Assembly (NCBI RefSeq): GCF_004349055.1
Contig: NZ_SMKX01000085.1
Span: 1-35,794 of the forward strand
From: Kribbella antibiotica
GTDB taxonomy: Bacteria > Actinomycetota > Actinomycetes > Propionibacteriales > Kribbellaceae
Length of the DNA stretch: 35,794 nt
Reading direction: 5' to 3'
In this document: piece by piece, positions 30,853 through 35,794 of the stretch
Position numbering within the stretch: position 1 is the first letter of the stretch
Layout: each line of letters begins with the position of its first letter
Notes under the pieces: model-generated
What the model saw: the letters and a program-made list of their open reading frames with translations, nothing else
Told to the model about the DNA's origin: nothing
Database searches by the model: none
Made by a program: the position numbers and the translations under genes

Positions 30853-32472
30853 TCAGTGACCGTGGCCGTGGCCGTGACCGGCTGCGGCGGGCTCGTCGTC
30901 CTCGGGCTTGTCGACGATCAGGGTCTCGGTCGTCAACAGCAGGGCGGCGATGGAACCGGCGTTGGCGAGCGCGGAACGCGTCACCTTGACCGGGTCCAGG
31001 ACACCCTGGGCGAGCAGGTCGCCGTACTCGCCGGTGGCGGCGTTGAAGCCGCTGCCGACCTCGAGCTCCGCAACCTTCGAGGTCACGACGTAACCCTCGT
31101 AGCCACCGTTCTCGGCGATCCAGCGCAGCGGCTCGACAACCGACTTGCGAACGATCCGGACACCCGCGAGCTCATCGCCCTCGAGGCCCAGGCCGTCGTC
31201 CAGCACCGTGGCAGCGTGCACCAGAGCAGAGCCGCCACCGGCGACGATGCCCTCTTCGATCGCGGCGCGCGTCGCGGAGACGGCGTCCTCGATCCGGTGC
31301 TTCTTCTCCTTGAGCTCGACCTCGGTGGCCGCGCCGACCTTGATCACGCAGACGCCACCGGCGAGCTTCGCGAGCCGCTCTTGCAGCTTCTCGCGGTCCC
31401 AGTCGGAGTCGGTCCGCTCGATCTCGGCCTTGATCTGGTTGACCCGGCCCTCGATGTCGTCGGCCTTGCCGGCACCCTCGACAACAGTGGTGTTGTCCTT
31501 GGTGACGACGATGCGGCGCGACGTACCGAGCACCTCGAGGCCGACCTGGTCGAGCTTCAGCCCGACCTCCGGCGCGATGACCTGGGCGCCGGTGAGGGCA
31601 GCGAGGTCCTCGAGCATCGACTTGCGGCGGTCACCGAAGCCCGGCGCCTTGACGGCGACGGAGGTGAAGTTGCCGCGGATCTTGTTCACCACGAGGGTGG
31701 ACAGGGCCTCGGCCTCGACGTCCTCGGCGATGATCAGCAGCGCCTTGCCGGACTGCACGACCTTCTCCAGCAGCGGCAGCAGGTCCGCGATCGCGGAGAT
31801 CTTGCCCTGGTGGATCAGGATGTACGGGTCCTCCAGCACCGCTTCGCCGGCCTCGGCGTCGGTGATGAAGTACGGCGAGATGTAGCCCTTGTCGAACTGC
31901 ATACCCTCGGTGAACTCGAGCTCGGTCCCGAAGGTGTTCGACTCCTCGACGGTGATGACACCGTCTTTGCCGACCTTGTCGAACGCGTCCGCGATCAGGG
32001 CGCCGATCTCGGCGTCCCGGGCGGAGATGGTGGCAACGTGGGCCATGTCGCCCTTGTTGTCCACCGGCCGGGCGGTCTCGACGAGCCGCGCGGAGACGGC
32101 CTCGACAGCCGCCTCGATCCCGCGCTTGAGGCCCATCGGGTTGACCCCGGCGGCGACGGCCCGCAGGCCCTCGTGCACCAGCGCCTGCGCCAGCACCGTC
32201 GCGGTGGTGGTGCCGTCACCGGCGACATCATTGGTCTTGGTGGCGACCTCCTTGGCCAGCTGCGCACCAAGGTTCTCGAACGGGTCGTCCAGCTCGACCT
32301 CACGGGCGACGGTCACACCGTCGTTGGTGATGGTCGGGGCGCCCCACTTCTTGTCCAGGACGACGTAGCGGCCCTTCGGGCCCAGCGTCACCTTCACCGT
32401 GTTCGCGAGCTTGTCGACGCCACGCTCCAGCGCGCGCCGAGCGTTCTCGTCGAACTCGAGGATCTTCGGCAT
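30853..32472 (-). CDS. groL1: 60-kDa chaperonin GroEL (GroEL1 type)
   Basis: Encodes 539 aa, ATG start. It forms the ATP-driven folding chamber with GroES. All core motifs are present: TLGPKGR (29-35), NDGVTV (50-55), GDGTTTATVLAQ (86-97), the hinge GGVCVIKVGAATEVELKEKKHRIEDA and GIVAGGGSAL. The C-terminus ends in GHGHGHGH instead of the Gly-Gly-Met repeat. This is the mark of actinobacterial GroEL1, the paralogue encoded with groES, whereas the housekeeping GroEL2 lies elsewhere. The histidine tail may bind metals. It lies 128 bp downstream of groES with an intervening hairpin, and is under CIRCE/HrcA control as part of groES-groEL. Confidence 0.97.
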   Translation of the reverse strand: MPKILEFDENARRALERGVDKLANTVKVTLGPKGRYVVLDKKWGAPTITNDGVTVAREVELDDPFENLGAQLAKEVATKTNDVAGDGTTTATVLAQALVHEGLRAVAAGVNPMGLKRGIEAAVEAVSARLVETARPVDNKGDMAHVATISARDAEIGALIADAFDKVGKDGVITVEESNTFGTELEFTEGMQFDKGYISPYFITDAEAGEAVLEDPYILIHQGKISAIADLLPLLEKVVQSGKALLIIAEDVEAEALSTLVVNKIRGNFTSVAVKAPGFGDRRKSMLEDLAALTGAQVIAPEVGLKLDQVGLEVLGTSRRIVVTKDNTTVVEGAGKADDIEGRVNQIKAEIERTDSDWDREKLQERLAKLAGGVCVIKVGAATEVELKEKKHRIEDAVSATRAAIEEGIVAGGGSALVHAATVLDDGLGLEGDELAGVRIVRKSVVEPLRWIAENGGYEGYVVTSKVAELEVGSGFNAATGEYGDLLAQGVLDPVKVTRSALANAGSIAALLLTTETLIVDKPEDDEPAAAGHGHGHGH

Positions 32473-32544
32473 GAAGAAAACCAGTCCTTTTCTGAATGTC
32501 TCGCGTAGCAGGTTTCGATCCAGGTCCCACTGCCCTGACCGGCT

Positions 32545-32574
32545 CCGCCCCGGTGCCAGAGGCGGCCGGGGCGG
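32545..32574 (-). promoter_or_regulatory. Intercistronic hairpin between groES and groEL
   Basis: CCGCCCCGG / CCGGGGCGG, a 9-bp stem in the 128-bp space between the two genes. It could attenuate transcription or protect the processed groES mRNA, adjusting the ratio of the two proteins. There is no U-run. Confidence 0.55.
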
Positions 32575-32600
32575 TGTCAGTCAGGAACAGTGGGCGGTCG

Positions 32601-32897
32601 TCACTTGCTGACGACTGCGAGGATGTCGCGGGCGCCCAGGATCAGGTAGTCCTGGCCGTCGTACTTGACCTCGGTGCCGCCGTACTTGGAGTAGATGACC
32701 TTGTCGCCAACGGTGACGTCCAGCGGGACGCGGTTGCCGTTGTCGTCGATCCGGCCCGGACCGACGGCGAGGATCTCGCCCTCCTGGGGCTTCTCCTTGG
32801 CGGTGTCCGGGATCACCAGGCCGGACTTCGTGGTCTGCTCGGCTTCGAGCGGCGCGACGAGGACGCGGTCCTCGAGCGGCTTGATCGTGACCGACAC
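32601..32897 (-). CDS. groS: 10-kDa co-chaperonin GroES
   Basis: Encodes 98 aa from a GTG at 32897 with GGAGG upstream. It is the lid of the chaperonin: IKPLEDRVLVAPLEAEQTTKSGLVIPDTAKEKPQEGEILAVGPG covers the core and the mobile loop (residues 18-33), and YGGTEVKYDGQDYLILGARDILAVV ends the fold. Length is standard. It is the first gene of groES-groEL1, behind a strong promoter flanked by two CIRCE elements. Confidence 0.97.
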   Translation of the reverse strand: MSVTIKPLEDRVLVAPLEAEQTTKSGLVIPDTAKEKPQEGEILAVGPGRIDDNGNRVPLDVTVGDKVIYSKYGGTEVKYDGQDYLILGARDILAVVSK

Positions 32898-32988
32898 TTG
32901 CTGACCTCCACGGTCGAATTCGCACTTTTGTCTGTGGTACTGCGCGGTCGCGCTCCCCTGCCGTCGCGGGGCTCAGGAGGCCGGACCG

Positions 32989-33015
32989 TTGGCACACTCA
33001 CTAGGAGAGTGCCAA
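32989..33015. promoter_or_regulatory. CIRCE element 1 (HrcA operator)
   Basis: TTGGCACAC-N9-GAGTGCCAA, 9-9-9 architecture, close to the consensus TTAGCACTC-N9-GAGTGCTAA. It starts at about the expected transcription start of groES. Confidence 0.9.
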
Positions 33016-33020
33016 CACCG

Positions 33021-33049
33021 AATCTAGGCCGCGATTAGCACTCGGTCAA
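33021..33049 (-). promoter_or_regulatory. groES promoter
   Basis: Minus-strand TTGACC (33049-33044), a 17-base spacer and TAGATT (33026-33021), a consensus-like housekeeping promoter. Its -35 lies in the spacer of CIRCE 2, and its start point falls at the edge of CIRCE 1. Confidence 0.8.
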
Positions 33050-33061
33050 CTCGAGTGCCAA
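33035..33061. promoter_or_regulatory. CIRCE element 2 (HrcA operator)
   Basis: TTAGCACTC-N9-GAGTGCCAA: the left arm is identical to the consensus and the right arm has one change. It overlaps the groES -35 region. HrcA bound here would block RNA polymerase until heat shock. Confidence 0.95.
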
Positions 33062-33064
33062 GTC

Positions 33065-33081
33065 TGTCTCGATACGAGACA
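33065..33081. promoter_or_regulatory. Palindrome beside CIRCE, unknown regulator
   Basis: TGTCTCG-ATA-CGAGACA, a perfect 7-3-7 palindrome three bases from CIRCE 2, in the divergent region between groES and a secreted peptidoglycan-binding protein gene. It is not a CIRCE and not the HspR (HAIR) motif. Confidence 0.5.
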
Positions 33082-33190
33082 TCAAGGAGCGATCACTTCG
33101 GGTAGCGAATCCGAACCTTTTCGTCACGATCGGTGTCTCACCCCGCACAAGACTCCGCACCGGCGGGGTCCTGATCTTGGAGAGGTCATC

Positions 33191-33670
33191 ATGTCCGTAC
33201 GACTCCGCAACTCCGTTGTCGCACTCGCAGTGGCCGCACTCGCCGTCACACCGCTGGTCGCCTCAGCTGCACCCGCCTCGGCCGCAGCCCTCAACCAGTG
33301 CGACGACGCCTCCTTCAAGAGCGTCGGGGGTGGCTGGGAGGTCTTCGTCCCGGGCGAGTGGGAGAGCACCAGCACCACCTGCAACCTGAAGCTCGGTGAC
33401 AACCCGCACCGCGACCCGAAGAACCCCTTTGGCGCCCCGGCCAAGGCGATCCAGGCGCTGCAGAGCAACCTGAACTACTGCTACGGCTACAAGCTGGCCA
33501 AGGACGGCAAGTACGGCGCCAACACCGCTGCCGCAGTGAAGGCGGTCCAGAAGAAGCTCAAGCTGCCCGCCGACGGCATCTACGGCCCGAACACCCGCTC
33601 GGCGATCAAGTGGCGGATGCACAACCCGACCACGAACGCCTGGAGCAAGGCCTGCTACGACAAGCTCTGA
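33191..33670 (+). CDS. Secreted peptidoglycan-binding protein (copy 1)
   Basis: Encodes 159 aa from the ATG at 33191 with GGAGAGG upstream. Residues 1-32 are a Sec signal peptide (MSVRLRNSVVALAVAALAVTPLVASAAPASA). A conserved segment CNLKLGDNPHR (about 64-74) is followed by a PG_binding_1 repeat with AIQALQSNLN, DGKYGANTAAAVKAVQKKL and ADGIYGPNTRSAIKWRM (80-140). Six cysteines in the mature part suggest disulfides. No catalytic domain is present, so it probably binds the cell wall only. The next gene is a clear paralogue. The leader has a 7-bp hairpin (33140-33169). Confidence 0.9.
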   Translation: MSVRLRNSVVALAVAALAVTPLVASAAPASAAALNQCDDASFKSVGGGWEVFVPGEWESTSTTCNLKLGDNPHRDPKNPFGAPAKAIQALQSNLNYCYGYKLAKDGKYGANTAAAVKAVQKKLKLPADGIYGPNTRSAIKWRMHNPTTNAWSKACYDKL

Positions 33671-33738
33671 GCACTCGGCCGTGTGCGGATAGTGGTCACA
33701 CGCTGGCCTAACCCGGGCCGGCGTGGGACCGTCTTCCC

Positions 33739-34335
33739 ATGGCTTTCTCGCTCCCCAAGCTGCCGAAACTCTCCGGCCGCACCCTCGTGGTGCTCGCCGC
33801 CGTAGGTGCGTTGGCGGTCGGTGCGGTCGCGGCGAACGCCTCCAAGAAGCAGGAGGCGGCCGCGCCGAAGCCGGCAAGCGACCAGGCCGCGCCCCTGACA
33901 GCGAACAAGGCCAGTGACCAGACCTCTCTGGAGGCGGCCGCTGCAGCTGAGGCCAAGCTGGGCCAGTGCCGCTCCGCTCGGCTGATCCCGGTCAACAAGA
34001 CCTGGGGCATCCCGATGCCGTCGGTCAACGGCAGCAACAGCACCGACTGCAACCTGAAGTACGGCGACAACCCGCACCGTGGATCCGACCGGACGGGTGA
34101 TCCCGAGACGTCGATCCAGGTCCTGCAGCGCAACCTGAACTCCTGCTACGGCACCAAGCTCGCCATCGACGGCATCTACGGGAAGAACACCCGCGGCGTC
34201 GTCACCATGGTCCAGCGCAAGCACAAGATCATCGCGGACGGCATCTACGGCCCCAAGACCCGCTCAGCGATGAACTGGCGCCTCTACTCCACCAGCACCC
34301 GCAGCTGGAGCAAGACCTGTTCCAGCCCGCTCTAA
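33739..34335 (+). CDS. Exported peptidoglycan-binding protein (copy 2)
   Basis: Encodes 198 aa, ATG at 33739. The N-terminus has one hydrophobic segment (residues 15-33, LVVLAAVGALAVGAVAANA) behind basic residues, serving as signal or anchor, then an Ala/Lys/Pro-rich linker to about residue 70. The C-terminal 125 residues parallel copy 1: CNLKYGDNPHR, IQVLQRNLNSCYG, DGIYGKNTR and ADGIYGPKTRSAMNWRL, ending with SWSKTC. It arose by tandem duplication with a different export region. It lies 68 bp behind copy 1 and 9 bp before the methyltransferase. Confidence 0.88.
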   Translation: MAFSLPKLPKLSGRTLVVLAAVGALAVGAVAANASKKQEAAAPKPASDQAAPLTANKASDQTSLEAAAAAEAKLGQCRSARLIPVNKTWGIPMPSVNGSNSTDCNLKYGDNPHRGSDRTGDPETSIQVLQRNLNSCYGTKLAIDGIYGKNTRGVVTMVQRKHKIIADGIYGPKTRSAMNWRLYSTSTRSWSKTCSSPL

Positions 34336-34344
34336 ACTGCGCGG

Positions 34345-35487
34345 GTGACTGTCACCGCTCTACTGGACGCTCCCGAAGTACTAGCGGCCGCTTGTGCGGA
34401 GTACCAGGTTGGGCGTGAGCTGCAGGTCGTAGAGAAGCTCCGACGCCGGTACGACGGGTTGCTGGTCAGTGCTGCGGTCACGCAGGCCGCACTGCGACAC
34501 CGGGCTGTCGCGAAGTTCGGTGCGGATGCCGCACGGATGTTCTTCACACCTGACGGCTATGAGCAGTCCACTCGGACCGTCGTGGGCACTCACCGGGCCG
34601 CCCGGATCGCAGCGGCATTGCCGGGCAGCAGTGTGGTCGACCTGGGCTGCGGAATCGGCGGAGACCTCATCAGCGCGGCCCGAGCCGGCCTTCGGGTCAC
34701 TGGAGTCGAACGTGATCCCGAGACCGCTGCCGCTGCGCGCGCCAACCTCGCTGCGCTCGACCTGCCCGGCGAGGTACTGGTCGGCGATGCAGAGTCGACG
34801 GACATCACGCCGTACGACGTCGTGTTCGCCGACCCGGCGCGGCGAGCGGATGGGCGCCGAGTGTTCGACCACAACGCCTATTCGCCGCCGTGGAGCTTCG
34901 TCACGGGACTGCTGGAACGCACCGCGTGCGTGAAGGTCGCACCGGGGATCCCGCACGACGCAGTACCGGATGGGGTCGAGGCGGAGTGGATCAGCGACGC
35001 GGGCGAGGTGAAGGAGGCGGCGCTGTGGTCTGGGGCTTTGTACTCCGGCACTGCGCGGCGCGCGACGCTGCTGCCGGGTGGCGCGACCGTGACGGACGCA
35101 CCGGAGACTGACAGCGGGCCGGTCGGCAACTACATCTACGAGCCGGACGGATCCGTCGTACGGGCTGGTCTGGTGACTGCGGTGGCTGCTGCGGTCGACG
35201 GGTGGCTGCTGGATCCGCGGATCGCCTACGTGACGGCCGACAAGCTCGTCGAGACTCCGCTCGCGTCGGCGTACGAGGTGATCGAAGAGCTGCCGTACAA
35301 GGAGAAGGCTTTGCGCGCCTGGGTGCGCAGCGCGGACATCGGCACCCTCGAGATCAAGAAGCGCGGCGTGGACCTGGACCCCGCCGTCCTCCGCAAAAAG
35401 CTCTCCCCCAAAGGCACCACCTCCGCCACCCTCATCATCACCCGCATCGGCCGCGACGCCGTCGCCTACTCCTGCCGCCGCCCGTAA
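34345..35487 (+). CDS. Class I SAM-dependent methyltransferase with THUMP-like domain
   Basis: Encodes 380 aa from a GTG at 34345. After an N-terminal helical region the SAM-binding motif I is VVDLGCGIGGDLIS (97-110), followed by VTGVERDP (motif II acidic residue), and FADPARRADGRRVFD in place of motif IV. The C-terminal 70 residues (EVIEELPYKEKALRAWVRSADIGTLEIKKRGVDLDPAVLRKKL) match the THUMP-like domain, which suggests an RNA substrate, perhaps tRNA or rRNA. The exact target is unknown. It follows the peptidoglycan-binding genes closely but is unlikely to share their function. Confidence 0.9.
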   Translation: MTVTALLDAPEVLAAACAEYQVGRELQVVEKLRRRYDGLLVSAAVTQAALRHRAVAKFGADAARMFFTPDGYEQSTRTVVGTHRAARIAAALPGSSVVDLGCGIGGDLISAARAGLRVTGVERDPETAAAARANLAALDLPGEVLVGDAESTDITPYDVVFADPARRADGRRVFDHNAYSPPWSFVTGLLERTACVKVAPGIPHDAVPDGVEAEWISDAGEVKEAALWSGALYSGTARRATLLPGGATVTDAPETDSGPVGNYIYEPDGSVVRAGLVTAVAAAVDGWLLDPRIAYVTADKLVETPLASAYEVIEELPYKEKALRAWVRSADIGTLEIKKRGVDLDPAVLRKKLSPKGTTSATLIITRIGRDAVAYSCRRP

Positions 35488-35495
35488 AGCAGGAC

Positions 35496-35525
35496 TTGCG
35501 TTCGAAGCGTATTCGAACATATGAT
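35496..35525 (+). promoter_or_regulatory. Promoter of the right-edge RNA unit
   Basis: TTGCGT (35496-35501), an 18-base spacer and TATGAT (35520-35525). The -10 matches five of six consensus bases. A LexA-like box overlaps the -10. Confidence 0.6.
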
Positions 35526-35528
35526 CGA
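35513..35528. promoter_or_regulatory. LexA-like box over a promoter -10
   Basis: TCGAAC-ATAT-GATCGA differs by one base from the perfect LexA operator (GTTCGA expected on the right). A second related repeat, TTCGAA-N5-TTCGAA (35501-35517), overlaps it. Position on the -10 would permit repression. Confidence 0.6.
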
Positions 35529-35531
35529 ACC

Positions 35532-35726
35532 ACGAGCGGGCCCCCGGGTGATTAGCCGGCGGACGAGGTGCTGCGTCCAGTTGATGCACTCCCCGGGGGC
35601 CCGCCACTAAGACGTCATACAAGCGCAGCGGCCCGTTCATCTGCCTTAGACAGGCTGGCCTGAGAACCGGTCGGCCGCTGACCGCTTACCTGGGGCTCGA
35701 GCGGCAACTCCGCCCCAGGTTTTTTT
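35532..35726 (+). ncRNA. Candidate LexA-controlled small RNA (about 195 nt)
   Basis: Between promoter and terminator the sequence has no convincing gene but strong folding potential: a perfect 13-bp stem GCGGGCCCCCGGG (35536-35548) with its complement (35592-35604), enclosing GGACG/CGTCC (35561-35578); then CAGCGGCC (35626-35633) with GGCCGCTG (35673-35680), enclosing smaller stems; then the terminator. A 20-codon reading frame (GTG 35548 to TAA 35610, with Cys-Cys in the middle) fits within the first hairpin but lacks a ribosome site. No RNA family is recognised. Confidence 0.5.
35688..35726 (+). terminator. Strong rho-independent terminator
   Basis: ACCTGGGGC / GCCCCAGGT, a 9-bp stem with additional GAG/CTC pairing inside the loop, followed by seven T. 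It is the best intrinsic terminator in the window and points rightward. Confidence 0.92.
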
Positions 35727-35756
35727 CCTGCCCACTGCCGGGCTCAAAGGGGTTGG

Positions 35757-35794
35757 CTAGGGGCGGGGGTAGCGGAGGCGTTTGCGGACTGGGG
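35757..35794 (-). CDS. Possible 3' end of a leftward gene (cut by window)
   Basis: Reading leftward from the edge, one frame gives PVRKRLRYPRP and then TAG at 35759-35757, with GC-rich third positions (9 of 11). Such basic ends are common in actinobacterial proteins. It is too short to identify, and another frame is also open to a later stop. Confidence 0.25.
   Translation of the reverse strand, partial: PVRKRLRYPRP

Noticed and set aside
30784..32508. A 574-codon rightward open frame antisense to groEL
   Set aside because: It mirrors groEL in codon phase, has low-complexity Leu/Gly/Asp/Arg composition, and groEL is unmistakable. The same applies to the long antisense frames over guaB (25141-27084), rsdA (26985-28421) and guaB3 (23275-24663).
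35548..35610. A 20-codon peptide frame with a Cys-Cys pair
   Set aside because: No ribosome-binding site, lies within a perfect hairpin, and is too short to judge; kept only as an alternative reading of the RNA.

Overview
The window is high-GC DNA with dense, often overlapping genes and frequent GTG or TTG starts. It comes from an actinobacterium. The repeated 'gtac' motifs, a GroES-GroEL1 pair with a His-rich tail, a SigD/RsdA pair, paired GuaB and GuaB3, and a BsaP-type BioB helper point to the Propionibacteriales (Kribbella/Nocardioides-like), although I cannot fix the genus from sequence alone. I see no tRNA, rRNA, CRISPR array, insertion sequence or prophage.

Left part (1-8.2 kb): a radical SAM protein of the Rv2578c type, cut by the window edge, with a perfect LexA box just ahead of its start; a divergent NmrA-like reductase/TetR pair around a 25-bp operator; a complete endonuclease/exonuclease/phosphatase-fold enzyme; and a two-gene operon in which an HSP90-type ATPase overlaps a large TPR protein by ATGA.

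Centre-left (8.2-17.7 kb): a leftward operon bioA-bioF-bioD-P450-Lrp, followed by guaA. Its members overlap by 1 to 4 bases as far as the Lrp gene. The P450 is short, at 350 aa. It keeps the heme cysteine but lacks the ExxR arginine and the meander. A secreted subtilisin (rightward) separates this operon from bioB-bsaP (leftward). The biotin locus therefore covers the last three steps plus the BioB auxiliary protein.

Centre (17.7-30.8 kb): an unusual 568-bp stretch without a credible gene holds several hairpins and two tandem plus-strand terminators, and is probably a non-coding RNA. Then come gabD2 with a ChoD-like GMC oxidoreductase, another TPR protein, and the leftward series sigD-rsdA / guaB-guaB3-hydrolase-L7/L12-like protein. 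A TetR/secreted SRPBCC/membrane-protein cassette lies between sigD and groEL.

Right part (30.8-35.8 kb): groES-groEL1 under two CIRCE elements that bracket a consensus promoter, two tandem paralogous secreted peptidoglycan-binding proteins, and a THUMP-like methyltransferase. At the edge is a short gene-free unit with a good promoter overlapped by a LexA-like box, strong RNA structure and a textbook terminator, which I read as a candidate damage-inducible small RNA.

The order groES-groEL1-sigD-rsdA-guaB2-guaB3-choD, with guaA further on, matches Mycobacterium tuberculosis Rv3418c to Rv3409c and Rv3396c as I remember that genome. The window is thus a conserved core segment with lineage-specific insertions: the biotin operon, subtilisin, TPR proteins and SRPBCC cassette.
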